Source of the DNA: Herminiimonas arsenicoxydans
GTDB lineage: Bacteria > Pseudomonadota > Gammaproteobacteria > Burkholderiales > Burkholderiaceae_D
Length of the DNA stretch: 64,000 nucleotides
Reading direction: 5' to 3'
Assembly (NCBI GenBank): GCA_000026125.1
Contig: CU207211.1
Coordinates: 992,001-1,056,000, forward strand
This document shows positions 27,732-39,383 of the stretch, piece by piece. The notes beneath the pieces are model-generated. The model saw only the letters and a program-made list of their open reading frames with translations, ran no database searches and was not told the DNA's origin. Position 1 is the first letter of the stretch, and the number at the start of each line of letters is the position of its first letter. Made by a program: the position numbers and the translations under genes.

Positions 27732-28928
27732 ATGCGCATATTTCTCTGGCTTATCGCCTTGTTCGCCACTGCCATCGGATTGGCGGTTGTGGCGCGTTTC
27801 AATCCCGGCAATGTGGTGTTTTTCTATCCGCCGTACCGGATCGATCTGTCGCTGAATTTTTTCCTGCTGCTTGCCGTCCTGCTGTTCTTCCTCATCTATC
27901 TGGTATTGAAGACACTGCGCGTGGCGCAAGGAATGCCGGGCCGCGTGGCCGCTTACCGTCGCGAGAAACGGGAACGCAAAGGTAATCAGGCCTTGCGTGA
28001 ATCTCTGAAGGCTTATTTTGAAGGTCGTTTCGGCCATGCAGAAAAAGCCGCGATGCGTGCGACCGAATCGCCGGAAAACGCCGGCCTGGCCGCACTGATC
28101 GCGGCGCGTGCCGCGCATCGCATGCAGCAGACTGAGCGACGCGATACCTGGCTGGCGACAGTGGAAGAAGATCAGACGCTGAAAACCGCACGTCTGATGA
28201 CGGCCATCGAACTGCTGGTGGATGAGCGTCAGCCCGAACTCGCACTGGATGTCGTCAAGGAGTTGAATGCCAACGGCACGCGCCATATACATGCGCTGCG
28301 CATGGCGCTCAAGGCAAACCAGCGCGCGGGGAACTGGCCGGAAGTATTGCGTCTGGTGCGCACGCTGGACAAGAACAACGCGCTGCATCCCGCCCTGTCG
28401 AGCCGCTTGCGCGAACTGGCTTATCAGGATTTGCTGAAAAATCCGTCCAACGATGAAGAGGCGATACGCAATGTCTGGCTGAGCATTCCGGCGGAAGATC
28501 GCATCAAGCCGTTTGTTGCCGCCCATGCCGCAGAAGCATTTACCAAGCGCGGCTTGCAGGATGAGGCGCGCGCAATCGTTGAAAAAGCGCTGGCAGCGGA
28601 ATGGGACGACAGATTGTTGCGTGCCTATCGTGCGGCTGCCGGAGCCGAAGGGACGCCGGCCTTGCTGGGACAGATTGAACGCTGCGAAGAATGGGTGAAA
28701 AAGCATCCGGCAGATCCCGAACTTGCCTTGACGCTGGGTACCTTGTGTCTGCGACAAAATCTGTGGGGCAAGGCGCAGCGTCAATTGGAACAGGCATTGT
28801 CGGATGCGAGCGGAGCACGCATGCTGCAGGAAGTCCATTTGAAACTGGCGCAATTGCATGAAGCGCTGAACCATACGGAAGAAGCGGCTGCGCATTATCG
28901 GCTATGTGCGGTTGCGACGACTTTGTAA
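27732..28928 (+). CDS. hemY: HemY-like TPR membrane protein
   Basis: The 398-residue protein belongs to the proteobacterial HemY family, not to the protoporphyrinogen oxidase also called HemY. Two membrane helices lie in the first 60 residues (IFLWLIALFATAIGLAVV and FFLLLAVLLFFLIYLVLK). After a basic stretch (YRREKRERK) it has helical repeats that read as TPRs to the C-terminus. A role in coordinating late haem steps is inferred from the family and location. ATG 27732 gives the expected hydrophobic start. Confidence 0.88.
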   Translation: MRIFLWLIALFATAIGLAVVARFNPGNVVFFYPPYRIDLSLNFFLLLAVLLFFLIYLVLKTLRVAQGMPGRVAAYRREKRERKGNQALRESLKAYFEGRFGHAEKAAMRATESPENAGLAALIAARAAHRMQQTERRDTWLATVEEDQTLKTARLMTAIELLVDERQPELALDVVKELNANGTRHIHALRMALKANQRAGNWPEVLRLVRTLDKNNALHPALSSRLRELAYQDLLKNPSNDEEAIRNVWLSIPAEDRIKPFVAAHAAEAFTKRGLQDEARAIVEKALAAEWDDRLLRAYRAAAGAEGTPALLGQIERCEEWVKKHPADPELALTLGTLCLRQNLWGKAQRQLEQALSDASGARMLQEVHLKLAQLHEALNHTEEAAAHYRLCAVATTL

Positions 28929-29031
28929 ACGATAGAAATTCTGCTGTACCGCTGCCGGTTTGCTTGCTGTCCGGCAGCTTGCCATCTGTTTTCTTCAGCA
29001 GCGCCAGCCAGGGCAAGTTGATGAAAACCGC

Positions 29032-29037
29032 TATAAT
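29032..29037 (+). promoter_or_regulatory. -10 box of a probable ppa promoter
   Basis: A perfect TATAAT lies 40 bases before the ppa start, in the 148-base gap after hemY. No clear -35 is seen. Confidence 0.45.
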
Positions 29038-29076
29038 TCCGGGTTGCACTACACCCCCCACTTTTGAGAAAACACC

Positions 29077-29616
29077 ATGAGTCTGAATCACGTCCCAGCC
29101 GGCACTGATCTGCCGAACGACTTCAACGTCATTATCGAAATCCCAATGAATGCCGATCCGGTCAAGTATGAAGTTGACAAGGAATCCGGCGCGATTTTTG
29201 TCGATCGCTTCATGAGTACCGCGATGCACTATCCATGTAACTACGGTTACGTTCCGCAAACACTGTCGGATGATGGCGACCCGGTTGACGTGCTGGTGAT
29301 TACGCCTTTCCCGCTGTATCCGGGCGTGGTCGTGCGTTGCCGCGCGATCGGGATGCTGAAGATGACGGATGAAGCCGGCGGCGATGCAAAGTTGCTGGCG
29401 GTGCCTATCGACAAGATTCTGCCTATCTACAGCCACTGGCAAAAACCTGAAGACATCAATGATTTGCGTCTGCAGCAGATTCAGCATTTCTTTGAACACT
29501 ATAAGGATCTGGAAAAAGGCAAGTGGGTCAAGATTGAAGGCTGGGTCGGCCCGGATGAAGCCAAGGAAGAAATCATGTCCGGTGTGGCAGCCTACAAGAA
29601 AAGCATCGCCAAATAA
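29077..29616 (+). CDS. ppa: Inorganic pyrophosphatase (family I)
   Basis: Ppa hydrolyses pyrophosphate to two phosphates in the cytosol and pulls biosynthetic reactions forward. The 179-residue protein has the full set of metal-binding acidic residues, including [10 protein letters not shown], and the start [21 protein letters not shown] further active-site segment is [16 protein letters not shown]. The length is typical for bacterial hexameric enzymes. Confidence 0.97.
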   Translation: MSLNHVPAGTDLPNDFNVIIEIPMNADPVKYEVDKESGAIFVDRFMSTAMHYPCNYGYVPQTLSDDGDPVDVLVITPFPLYPGVVVRCRAIGMLKMTDEAGGDAKLLAVPIDKILPIYSHWQKPEDINDLRLQQIQHFFEHYKDLEKGKWVKIEGWVGPDEAKEEIMSGVAAYKKSIAK

Positions 29617-29643
29617 AATTCGGCGTCATGCAGCTTGTGAATT

Positions 29644-29672
29644 AAAAAAGCGCACCGAGGTGCGCTTTTTTA
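29644..29672. terminator. Bidirectional terminator between ppa and the kinase gene
   Basis: AAAAAAGCGCAC, loop CGAG, then GTGCGCTTTTTT form a 12-bp stem with A and T flanks. Confidence 0.9.
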
Positions 29673-29702
29673 TTGTTCGCTGGTCTGCTCAAGCTTGCGA
29701 AG

Positions 29703-30740
29703 CTAGCGTAACCAAAGCGTATAGGCGGCGATCGCGGCAGCGATCACAACGCCGCATATCGGCCAGAATACGCGCGACGAATGAAAATCGGGAGCATTGG
29801 CCGGTTGTTCTGCATCGACGATCGATTTCGACAAGCGCTCATGATCGCGGCGCGTGCGTCTCAGGTGACGCTTGATGTCGAGCGCCATTTCTTCTGCGGT
29901 CTGATACCGCTTGTCAGCTTTTTTGCTCATTGCCTTGGCGACGATTTTTGATAATGCCAGCGGTACGCCGGCTTCTATCATGTGCGGTTCCGGCGCTGCC
30001 TTGAAGGCGATCTGATGCAGCAGCTTGTCGGTATCTTCCTCCTGGAAAGGTTTGCGGAAGGTCAGCATTTCAAACATCACCGCACCCAGCGAATAAATAT
30101 CGGTGCGCGCATCGGCGCTCAGTCCGAGCGCCTGTTCCGGCGACATGTAATTCGGCGTGCCGATAATATTGTCCTGGAACAGCGTATGCGGCTCATTGCC
30201 TTTTTGCGGCTGGTCCGAAATTCTGTTGGGTGTGCGGGCGATGCCGAAATCCACGATCTTGGGCTGATGATCGGCCACCAGGAAAATATTCGCCGGCTTG
30301 ATGTCCCTGTGTACAACGCCATGCTTGTGCGCGTGGCCCAGCGCATCGGCAATTTTCCACGCGATCGATGCCACATTCTCCGGCGTAAAGCGATGGCCGG
30401 CATTCAGCAGCTTGCTCAACTCGCGACCCTGCAGGTACTCCATCGCGATATAGGTGGAATCGCCTTCGCTGGCAGCCTCATAGATGGTGACGATATTCGA
30501 GTGGGCGAGGCGTCCCGCAGCGCGTGCCTCATTGATGAATTGCTGTTCGTGCTGTTTTTTTTCCACTGGCGACAGGCGGCTGCGGAACGTTTTGATGGCG
30601 ATATCGCGATCGATGATGGGATCGTGTGCCAGATAAACCACGCCTATAGAACCGCGCCCCAGTTCATGGCTTACGGAAAAACGTCCGATACGGACAGGTT
30701 TTGTCTGTGGGACGGGGGGGAGGGTGGCAATAAATGTCAT
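29703..30740 (-). CDS. Membrane-anchored serine/threonine protein kinase
   Basis: This is a Hanks-type kinase of 345 residues. The glycine loop is LGRGSIGVVYLAHD, the ATP lysine lies in IAIKTF, the catalytic loop is VVHRDIKPANIF, the metal-binding motif is VDFGIA, and the activation segment ends in MSPEQALG. All catalytic residues are present. A single hydrophobic helix at the very C-terminus (about residues 323-343) anchors it, with the kinase domain in the cytosol and almost nothing outside, so it is not a PASTA-type receptor kinase. No phosphatase or substrate gene is next to it. Confidence 0.92.
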   Translation of the reverse strand: MTFIATLPPVPQTKPVRIGRFSVSHELGRGSIGVVYLAHDPIIDRDIAIKTFRSRLSPVEKKQHEQQFINEARAAGRLAHSNIVTIYEAASEGDSTYIAMEYLQGRELSKLLNAGHRFTPENVASIAWKIADALGHAHKHGVVHRDIKPANIFLVADHQPKIVDFGIARTPNRISDQPQKGNEPHTLFQDNIIGTPNYMSPEQALGLSADARTDIYSLGAVMFEMLTFRKPFQEEDTDKLLHQIAFKAAPEPHMIEAGVPLALSKIVAKAMSKKADKRYQTAEEMALDIKRHLRRTRRDHERLSKSIVDAEQPANAPDFHSSRVFWPICGVVIAAAIAAYTLWLR

Positions 30741-30814
30741 TGTGAGTTCAGCATGCCTTGATGTTTGAAATATAACAAGTGTCGGATATCAAAAATCCGT
30801 CAGGCGCCCATTTT

Positions 30815-32005
30815 TTACAACTTGAATGGATTGCGCTCATTCAACTCATCCATATAGGTGTCGATACCGCCGCTTTCGCGCTGCAAAAATTCCTCGATGG
30901 CATGGGCAAATGCCGCATGCGCCAGCCAGTGCGCGGACCAGGTTTTTTGTGGCAGAAAACCGCGCGCCATTTTATGTTCGCCTTGCGCCCCGCCTTCAAA
31001 GCAGGCCATATTGTTGACGATACAGAATTCCAGCGGCTGGTAATACGCCGTTTCAAAATGCAGGCAGTCGATATGTTTTACTGCGCCCCAGTAACGGCCG
31101 TAGACGGTATGTTCATCGTGTATCAACAGGGATGAAGCAATCGGTATGCCATCCTGTTCGGCGACGATCAGTAAAATATTTTGCGGCATCGTCCTGCCTA
31201 TACGCTGGAAAAAATCCAGGTTCAGATAAGGCGTGGAATGATGAGCTGCATACGTATGGTCGTAGCAGCGCTTGAAAAAAATCCAGTCGGCATCGCTTGC
31301 CTCGTGTCCGGACACATGGCGGAAGGTAACGCCGGCTTGTTGCACCTTGCGTCGTTCGGCACGAATGTTTTTGCGTTTTTTCCGTTCCAGCGTGTGCAGG
31401 AATTCATCAAAATTCCGGTAGTCTGCATTGAGCCAATGAAATTGCACGCCGGTGCGCAACATGAAGCCCGCATTGCGCAGAATGTCAGCCTGTGCAGACG
31501 GTGGATACAGGATATGGGTGGAAGAAAAATTATTGCCTTGCTGCACCGCCAGCAAGGCTGCCAGCAATGCTGTCATGGCTTCCGCATCGCGCGTCAGCAG
31601 ACGGCTGCCGGTCACCGGCGTGAATGGAATGGCCGACAGCAGCTTGGGATAATATTCAAGGCCGTTGCGCTCGTAGGCGTCGGCCCAGGCCCAGTCGAAT
31701 ACGTATTCGCCGTAGGAATGGCTTTTAACATACAGGGGTAGCGCGGCAACGAGTTCTTGTGCCGGTTCTTCGCCGCGCCAGATTGTCAGGAACTGCGGTT
31801 GCCAGCCGGACTTGGCCGAGGCGCAAGCGCTTTCATGCAGGGCATCCAGAAAGGCGAACGATAAAAACGGATTGGCATCCGGCTGCAGTTGAACCAGCGC
31901 ATCCCATGCAGGCTGGCCGATTTTCGACAGAGAAGAAACGATACGCGTGCGATAATTGCCGAATGCGTTGGCAGATTCGTTCATGAGCGATTCAGCTTTA
32001 TCCAT
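30815..32005 (-). CDS. GNAT-fold protein of the DUF482 / FemAB-like family
   Basis: The 396-residue protein matches the family annotated as 'GNAT family N-acetyltransferase' (DUF482, peptidogalycan biosynthesis/recognition). Visible family features are NPFLSFAFLDALHES near residue 47, the segment DWAWADAYERNGLEYYPKLL in parts, the RKKRKNIRAERRKV basic patch, the DWIFFKRCYDHTY stretch and the C-terminal helix with AIEEFLQRESGGIDTYMDEL. The acceptor substrate is not known. An in-frame ATG 18 bases later (MNESANAF) is an alternative start. Confidence 0.8.
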   Translation of the reverse strand: MDKAESLMNESANAFGNYRTRIVSSLSKIGQPAWDALVQLQPDANPFLSFAFLDALHESACASAKSGWQPQFLTIWRGEEPAQELVAALPLYVKSHSYGEYVFDWAWADAYERNGLEYYPKLLSAIPFTPVTGSRLLTRDAEAMTALLAALLAVQQGNNFSSTHILYPPSAQADILRNAGFMLRTGVQFHWLNADYRNFDEFLHTLERKKRKNIRAERRKVQQAGVTFRHVSGHEASDADWIFFKRCYDHTYAAHHSTPYLNLDFFQRIGRTMPQNILLIVAEQDGIPIASSLLIHDEHTVYGRYWGAVKHIDCLHFETAYYQPLEFCIVNNMACFEGGAQGEHKMARGFLPQKTWSAHWLAHAAFAHAIEEFLQRESGGIDTYMDELNERNPFKL

Positions 32006-32078
32006 GCATTTTTAAACGTCACGTTTTTCATTTTCCTGTATTTTTCGCATTCTCTATTTTTCTGATAAAACTCACGTC

Positions 32079-33692
32079 ATGACAGTCAAAGTCGCCATTG
32101 CGCAAATCAACAGTACGGTGGGTGATCTTGCCGGCAACCGCGCGAAGATCGCTGAATTTTCCCGCCGCGCCGCCGAACAGGGGGCGGATATCGTATTGAC
32201 GCCGGAATTGTCGCTGGTCGGTTATCCGCCTGAAGACTTGTTGCTGCGTCAGTCATTCTACGCAAAATCAGCGCAGGCGTTGGATGCGCTGGCAGCCGAT
32301 CTGGCGGAGCTGAAAAATCTGCACGTGGTGGTAGGACATCCGTTTGAAAAAGACGGGCAGCGCTTCAATGCCGCTTCGGTACTTCTCAACGGAAAAATCA
32401 GCGCCACCTATTGCAAGCATGACTTGCCAAACGCAACGGTGTTCGACGAGAAACGCTATTTTTCCTCCTGCGATCAGGCCGTGGTGTTTGACGTCAAAGG
32501 CGTGCGCTTCGGTATCAATATCTGTGAAGACACCTGGTTCCCGCAGGCGCCGGCGCGGGCGGCAGCCGCCGGCGCGCAAGTGCTGCTGGTGCCCAACGGC
32601 TCGCCCTATCACATGAACAAACAGCATGTGCGCATCGATGTGATGCATGCGAATGTGACGACGCACGGCATGAGTCTGGTGTATGCGAATCTGGTCGGCG
32701 CTCAGGATGAACTGATTTTCGACGGTAACTCCTTTGTGCTGGATCAGGCCGGCGAGACGCGTGCGCAATTGCAGCATTGTGTCGAGGATTTGCAAATCGT
32801 TGAATTCAGGGGCGGCCAGCCGCTGGACGGTACCATCGTCGAAGAGCCGTCGGTCGAGGCGCAAGTCTACAAGGCGCTGGTGCTGGGCGTGCGCGATTAC
32901 ATAGGCAAGAACGGTTTTCCCGGTGCCTTGATCGGCATGTCCGGCGGCGTCGATTCTGCGCTGACACTGGCCGTTGCAGTCGACGCCCTGGGTGCGGACA
33001 AGGTGCGCACCATCATGATGCCGTCGCCTTACACCGCAGAAATTTCCTTGCTGGATTCGCGGGATATGGTTCAGCGTGTCGGCGTGCGTTACGACGAGAT
33101 CGGCATCAATGATTGCTTCGAGGCCTTCAACCGTACGCTGGCTAATGAGTTCAAGGGACTGCCGGAGGATGCGACGGAAGAAAATATCCAGGCGCGCATA
33201 CGCGGCACCATCCTGATGGCGCTGTCGAACAAGCATGGTGCCATCGTGCTGACCACCGGCAACAAGAGCGAGATGGCGGTCGGCTATTGCACCCTGTACG
33301 GCGATATGGCCGGCGGTTTTGCAGTACTCAAGGATATTGCGAAGACGCTGGTGTACCGGCTGTGTGCCTACCGCAATTCCGTTTCAGACGTGATCCCGGA
33401 ACGCATATTGACGCGTGCGCCGTCGGCCGAGTTGCGGCCCGGTCAGACCGATCAGGATTCGCTGCCGCCGTATGACATCCTCGACGCGATCATGCAGATG
33501 TATATGGAAGAAAATCAAAGCGGGGCCGATATCATCGCCGCCGGTTATCGCGCGGAAGATGTGGCGCGCATTACGCACCTGATCAAGATCAATGAATACA
33601 AGCGACGCCAGTCGCCAGTCGGCATACGCGTGACGCATCGCGCTTTTGGCCGCGACTGGCGTTATCCGATCACGTCAAAATTCCGCGAATAA
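32079..33692 (+). CDS. nadE: Glutamine-dependent NAD+ synthetase
   Basis: NadE makes NAD+ from deamido-NAD, ATP and glutamine. The 537-residue protein has an N-terminal nitrilase-type glutaminase domain with the triad Glu (LTPELSLVGYPPED), Lys (YCKHDLPN) and Cys (NICEDTWF). The C-terminal synthetase has the PP-loop GMSGGVDSALTLAVAVDALG in parts and TTGNKSEMAVGYCTLYGDM. It is the two-domain, ammonia-channelling form. glnB follows 83 bases downstream, a pairing common in Burkholderiales. Confidence 0.97.
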   Translation: MTVKVAIAQINSTVGDLAGNRAKIAEFSRRAAEQGADIVLTPELSLVGYPPEDLLLRQSFYAKSAQALDALAADLAELKNLHVVVGHPFEKDGQRFNAASVLLNGKISATYCKHDLPNATVFDEKRYFSSCDQAVVFDVKGVRFGINICEDTWFPQAPARAAAAGAQVLLVPNGSPYHMNKQHVRIDVMHANVTTHGMSLVYANLVGAQDELIFDGNSFVLDQAGETRAQLQHCVEDLQIVEFRGGQPLDGTIVEEPSVEAQVYKALVLGVRDYIGKNGFPGALIGMSGGVDSALTLAVAVDALGADKVRTIMMPSPYTAEISLLDSRDMVQRVGVRYDEIGINDCFEAFNRTLANEFKGLPEDATEENIQARIRGTILMALSNKHGAIVLTTGNKSEMAVGYCTLYGDMAGGFAVLKDIAKTLVYRLCAYRNSVSDVIPERILTRAPSAELRPGQTDQDSLPPYDILDAIMQMYMEENQSGADIIAAGYRAEDVARITHLIKINEYKRRQSPVGIRVTHRAFGRDWRYPITSKFRE

Positions 33693-33703
33693 TGGCAAAA
33701 TGA

Positions 33704-34114
<411 letters not shown>

Positions 34115-34165
34115 GGTGCTGTAAAAGCAGACTGGCAGTAAAAGATCGAGTGCGGGAAATGAATG

Positions 34166-34187
34166 CTGCGGAATGCCGCAGTTTTTA
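34166..34187 (+). terminator. Rho-independent terminator after glnB
   Basis: CTGCGG, loop AATG, CCGCAG is followed by five T. It lies about 50 bases after the stop codon. Confidence 0.8.
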
Positions 34188-34245
34188 TTCTCTTGTACGA
34201 GGCGCCGAACAGTAGCAATGATTGCGTGGCGCAATGCAGGCCAGT

Positions 34246-34887
34246 CTAGCTGGCCCTGAGCAATACAACCAGCGCACCTGCGCCCCCATCGGCAGCCTTG
34301 GCTTGGCAAAAGGCGATCACTTCGTCTTTTTGCGCCAGCCAGTTGCGCACCTTGTGTTTCAGCACCGGCTCCTTGTTGATGGAGCCCAGTCCCTTGCCAT
34401 GAATGACGCGCACGCAACGCAGACCGCGTTTGATCGCAGTGCGTAAATACTCGCTCAATGCTTCCCGTGCTTCGTCGGTACGCATGCCGTGCAGATCGAG
34501 TTGGCTTTGTATCAGCCAATGGCCGCGCCGCAATTTGCGCACGACATCCGAACCTATGCCCTTGCGCGCATAACTGAGCGCTTCGTCGGTATCGAGCAGG
34601 GTGTCTATGGTGAATTCGTCCGACAGCGATTCGCGAAGTGCGGCCTGTTCATCCGCCAGGTGCTGGCGTGCGATCGGCAGCGGGCGGGGCGGCATCACAG
34701 TTATTTTGTCGGGCGGTGTGAGCGGTGCAACTTCGCCTATGCTGCGACGGAACAGATCGGCTTCGAGTTGCGCGGTTTTTTCTGCCTGCATGCGTTGCGC
34801 TTCGGCAGCCTGGCGCGCTTCTTCCCGCGTTTTCAAATCCTTCTGCAGCGATTTGAGCCCGGCAAAATCCTTGAGTGAAGCAGGCAT
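34246..34887 (-). CDS. Smr domain protein
   Basis: The 213-residue protein has a charged, helical N-terminal half with a probable coiled coil (residues 10-45, many Glu/Lys/Gln/Ala). The C-terminal Smr domain has LDLHGMRTDEA and VIHGKGLGS, the two motifs of the nicking-endonuclease fold. Members of the SmrA/YdaL type cleave RNA or nick DNA, and SmrB rescues collided ribosomes. Which applies here cannot be read. I prefer the ATG at 34887, since a GAGG lies before it; a longer form adds nine residues. It is 95 bases downstream of trxB in the same direction. Confidence 0.88.
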   Translation of the reverse strand: MPASLKDFAGLKSLQKDLKTREEARQAAEAQRMQAEKTAQLEADLFRRSIGEVAPLTPPDKITVMPPRPLPIARQHLADEQAALRESLSDEFTIDTLLDTDEALSYARKGIGSDVVRKLRRGHWLIQSQLDLHGMRTDEAREALSEYLRTAIKRGLRCVRVIHGKGLGSINKEPVLKHKVRNWLAQKDEVIAFCQAKAADGGAGALVVLLRAS

Positions 34888-34982
34888 GTGAGTAATCCTC
34901 AGGCGATGTGACAAGCTTGTGTCGCGCGAACACGGGCGTGATTGTCCATGTTCGCGCGGCCGGGTTTAAGGGCTGACAGCGC

Positions 34983-35942
<960 letters not shown>

Positions 35943-36223
35943 CTAATCGTAAAAGTGTGAGTGGAAACGCGATCAGGGCTGGTAAAACCTGCGTTCAGTC
36001 GCTTACATATGTTGCTGCGGCATCAAATTTCAAGCTGTTCTTGAATTATTCGGTATAACCGGGGAAAACTGGTTAAGATTATAGACGAACCAGCCACACC
36101 GGCAGGAGCGATGGCCGGAAAGCACACAACGTCAGTTTTCCGCATGCCAACCGTTTGCTGCGTGCGCAACGGCGCTTCGCGTGTTCAAGCATGTTCAATA
36201 TTAGTGTCACTGCATCCGGATTT

Positions 36224-38557
36224 ATGACGAAACCAAGCCCAGCCTATACGCGCAAGACCAACTCTACAAAAGACCAGCCTTTGCCTGGCAGACTCGTGCG
36301 GCTGTTGTCCGAAGCCCGCTGGTTTGTTCTGGCAGCCGTTACCTTGTACCTGATTCTGATTTTCCTTACCTACTCGCCGATCGATCCTGGCTGGTCGCAT
36401 GCGAGTGTCGTTCCAAAACTGCATAACCTTGGCGGTCGGGCAGGCGCCTGGCTGGCTGATCTGCTGCTGTTCATATTCGGTTTCTCGGCGTGGTGGCTGT
36501 GCGTGTTTTTCCTGCGTCTGGTATGGATAGGCTATCGCCGTTTGTCGCAACGTTTTTTACTGAAAAAAGAACCGGAACCCGAACATCATCAAGAAGGTTT
36601 GGTTCGCGGCATCGGATTTTTTCTGCTGATGATAGGCAGCGTCGGACTGGAATATTTGCGCATGTATACGCTGAAGGCGCAGCTGCCGCGCACGCCCGGT
36701 GGCGTGCTGGGTGAATTGCTCGGCAATGCAGCACAGAATGCCTTCGGTTTCATGGGGGCGACGCTGCTGCTGCTGTTGCTGTTTGGCCTGGGTTTCAGCC
36801 TCTTTTTCCATGTGTCGTGGCTGGGTGTAGCCGAGCGCATCGGCGAAACGATAGAGCTGGTATTGCAGGCGGTGCGCAATCTGCACGGTGCGCGCGAGGA
36901 CCGCAAGCTGGGCCATGTCGCTGCAGTCAAGCGCGAAGAAGTTGTGGTCAATGAACGGGCAAAAATTGTCGATGCGCCGCCTATCCGCATCGAACCGCAA
37001 ATCGTTGCGGTGCCAAAATCCGATCGGGTGGAAAAAGAACGCCAGGTTTCCCTGTTCAACGATTTGCCGGATACCAATCTGCCGCCTTTGTCCCTGCTGG
37101 ATGAAGCGCCGCAAGCGCAGGAAACCGTCAGTATCGAAACACTGGAGTTCACCAGCCGCCTGATCGAGAAAAAACTATCCGACTTCGGTGTGATGGCCAA
37201 GGTGGTCGCTGCCTATCCAGGCCCGGTCGTCACGCGTTATGAAATCGATCCGGCAACGGGTGTCAAGGGTAGCCAGATTGTCGGCCTGGCGCGCGATCTG
37301 GCGCGTTCGCTGTCGCTGACTTCCATTCGCGTGGTGGAAACCATACCCGGCAAAAATTACATGGCGCTGGAACTGCCGAATCCGAAACGCCAGATCGTGC
37401 GCCTGACCGAGATCATCAGCTCCAAGGTATATAACGACAGCGTATCCAGCCTCACAGTTGCACTCGGCAAGGACATTGCCGGCAATCCGGTGGTTGCCGA
37501 TCTGGCGAAGATGCCGCATCTGCTGGTGGCGGGTACGACGGGCTCGGGTAAATCGGTCGGCATCAATGCGACGATTTTGTCACTGCTGTATAAGTCCGAT
37601 CCGAATCAGGTACGCCTGATCCTGATCGATCCGAAGATGCTGGAACTGTCGATTTACGAAGGCATTCCGCATCTGCTGGCGCCGGTCGTCACCGACATGC
37701 GTCAGGCCGGTCACGCGCTCAACTGGGGCGTCAACGAGATGGAACGGCGCTACAAGCTGATGAGCAAACTCGGTGTTCGCAACCTTGCCGGTTACAACAC
37801 GAAGATCGCCGAAGCGGAAAAGAATGAGCAGAAAATTCCGAATCCGTTCAGCCTGACGCCGGATGCGCCTGAGCCGCTGGAAAAATTGCCGACCATCGTC
37901 ATCATCATCGACGAGCTGGCTGATCTGATGATGGTCGTCGGTAAAAAAGTGGAAGAACTGATCGCCCGTATCGCGCAAAAAGCGCGCGCCGCCGGCATCC
38001 ACTTGATTCTGGCGACGCAGCGCCCATCTGTAGACGTGATCACCGGTTTGATCAAGGCGAATATTCCGACGCGTATTGCGTTCCAGGTCAGCAGCAAGAT
38101 CGACTCGCGCACGATTCTGGATCAGATGGGAGCAGAAGCGCTGCTGGGTATGGGCGATATGCTGTACATGCCGCCAGGCACCGGCTTGCCGGTGCGCGTA
38201 CATGGCGCCTTTGTTTCCGATGAAGAAGTGCATCGTGTGGTCGATCATCTGAAGTCGCAAGGTGAACCAAACTACATCGAAGGCATCCTAGAAGGAGGCG
38301 TAGTCGAAGACGGCGACCTGACTCTGGGTGCAGAAGGCGGCGCTGGCGGCGAGGCGGATGCCTTGTACGATCAGGCGGTCGCCATTGTGCTGAAGAATCG
38401 TCGCGCTTCGATTTCGCTGGTGCAACGCCACTTGCGCATAGGCTATAACCGTGCAGCCCGCCTGCTGGAACAGATGGAGCAGAGCGGACTGGTCTCAACC
38501 ATGCAATCCAACGGCAACCGGGAGATTCTGGTGCCTGCCGGGAATGCAACTGAATAG
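36224..38557 (+). CDS. ftsK: DNA translocase FtsK
   Basis: FtsK is a septal DNA pump that aligns chromosome ends and activates XerCD at dif. The N-terminal domain has four membrane helices within about residues 25-200. A rather short linker follows. The motor has Walker [11 protein letters not shown] and Walker [13 protein letters not shown]. The C-terminal gamma winged helix (about 715-775, [20 protein letters not shown] in parts) should read KOPS sites. At 777 residues it is a compact FtsK. I chose ATG 36224 because it starts a basic N-terminus; in-frame starts at 36191 and 36155 are possible. Confidence 0.95.
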   Translation: MTKPSPAYTRKTNSTKDQPLPGRLVRLLSEARWFVLAAVTLYLILIFLTYSPIDPGWSHASVVPKLHNLGGRAGAWLADLLLFIFGFSAWWLCVFFLRLVWIGYRRLSQRFLLKKEPEPEHHQEGLVRGIGFFLLMIGSVGLEYLRMYTLKAQLPRTPGGVLGELLGNAAQNAFGFMGATLLLLLLFGLGFSLFFHVSWLGVAERIGETIELVLQAVRNLHGAREDRKLGHVAAVKREEVVVNERAKIVDAPPIRIEPQIVAVPKSDRVEKERQVSLFNDLPDTNLPPLSLLDEAPQAQETVSIETLEFTSRLIEKKLSDFGVMAKVVAAYPGPVVTRYEIDPATGVKGSQIVGLARDLARSLSLTSIRVVETIPGKNYMALELPNPKRQIVRLTEIISSKVYNDSVSSLTVALGKDIAGNPVVADLAKMPHLLVAGTTGSGKSVGINATILSLLYKSDPNQVRLILIDPKMLELSIYEGIPHLLAPVVTDMRQAGHALNWGVNEMERRYKLMSKLGVRNLAGYNTKIAEAEKNEQKIPNPFSLTPDAPEPLEKLPTIVIIIDELADLMMVVGKKVEELIARIAQKARAAGIHLILATQRPSVDVITGLIKANIPTRIAFQVSSKIDSRTILDQMGAEALLGMGDMLYMPPGTGLPVRVHGAFVSDEEVHRVVDHLKSQGEPNYIEGILEGGVVEDGDLTLGAEGGAGGEADALYDQAVAIVLKNRRASISLVQRHLRIGYNRAARLLEQMEQSGLVSTMQSNGNREILVPAGNATE

Positions 38558-38566
38558 AAAGACCAC

Positions 38567-39244
38567 ATGACGAAAAATATGAAACAGAAATCGCTGACTG
38601 CCAAAACAATCGACTTGCGTATCGCCCTGTTTGCGACGGTGCTGGTTGCGGGGGCCTTGTTGCTGACTGCACAGGCGCATGCCGCGGCGCTCGATCAGTT
38701 CAAGTCCTTTGTCTCCTCGACGCAATCGGCGCGCGGCGAATTCACGCAGCAGCTGGTCAAGGTCGATAGTGGTACCACCAAGGTATCCAACAAATCGACC
38801 GGTACTTTTACGTTTGCGCGCCCGGGAAAATTCATCTGGACGTATCAGAAACCGTACGAGCAATTGCTGCAGGCCGATGGCGAAAAACTCTATATCTACG
38901 ATAAAGATTTGAACCAGGTGACGATCAAGAAACTGGGCGATGCGCTCGGCTCTTCGCCAGCGGCCATCCTGTTCGGCAGCAACGATCTGGAAAAAAACTT
39001 TACGCTGAAAGAAGCCGGTACCAAGAATGGTCTGGAATGGCTGGAAGCGACACCAAAAGCCAAAGACACGACCTTCGATCACATCGGCATCGGCTTGCGC
39101 AATGGTGCGCCGGAAGCGATGGAGTTGCGTGATTCATTCGGTCAGGTATCGCTGCTGTCGTTTACCAAGTTCGAGAAAAATCCGCCCCTGCCGGCCAATC
39201 AGTTCAAGTTTGCCGTGCCGAAAGGTGCGGACGTTTTTCAGTAA
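38567..39244 (+). CDS. lolA: Outer-membrane lipoprotein carrier protein LolA
   Basis: LolA ferries lipoproteins across the periplasm from LolCDE to LolB. The product has 225 residues: a signal peptide of about 42 residues with a long n-region and cleavage near AHAAA. The mature part reads as Lol[21 protein letters not shown] in parts, [21 protein letters not shown] in parts, [15 protein letters not shown] and ENNPPL-like [11 protein letters not shown]. It begins nine bases after ftsK, so the genes are co-transcribed; a terminator follows. Confidence 0.93.
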   Translation: MTKNMKQKSLTAKTIDLRIALFATVLVAGALLLTAQAHAAALDQFKSFVSSTQSARGEFTQQLVKVDSGTTKVSNKSTGTFTFARPGKFIWTYQKPYEQLLQADGEKLYIYDKDLNQVTIKKLGDALGSSPAAILFGSNDLEKNFTLKEAGTKNGLEWLEATPKAKDTTFDHIGIGLRNGAPEAMELRDSFGQVSLLSFTKFEKNPPLPANQFKFAVPKGADVFQ

Positions 39245-39315
39245 TACCTTGTGTGCTCGCAGCGCAATGAGTTGCATGCGGACTGAGCAACACAGATATG
39301 ACCAATGCGACAGTG

Positions 39316-39359
39316 CGACGCCAGTCTGATTTTTCAACTGGCGTCGATTTTTATTTTCA
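39316..39359 (+). terminator. Rho-independent terminator after ftsK-lolA
   Basis: The 10-bp stem CGACGCCAGT/ACTGGCGTCG (39316-39325, 39337-39346) is followed by ATTTTTATTTT. It lies just before rarA. Confidence 0.85.
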
Positions 39360-39383
39360 GATCAGGCAAAAAACTATTCATCC

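Noticed and set aside
27672..28895. Minus-strand frame of about 407 codons opposite hemY
   Set aside because: It mirrors hemY and has no family signature.
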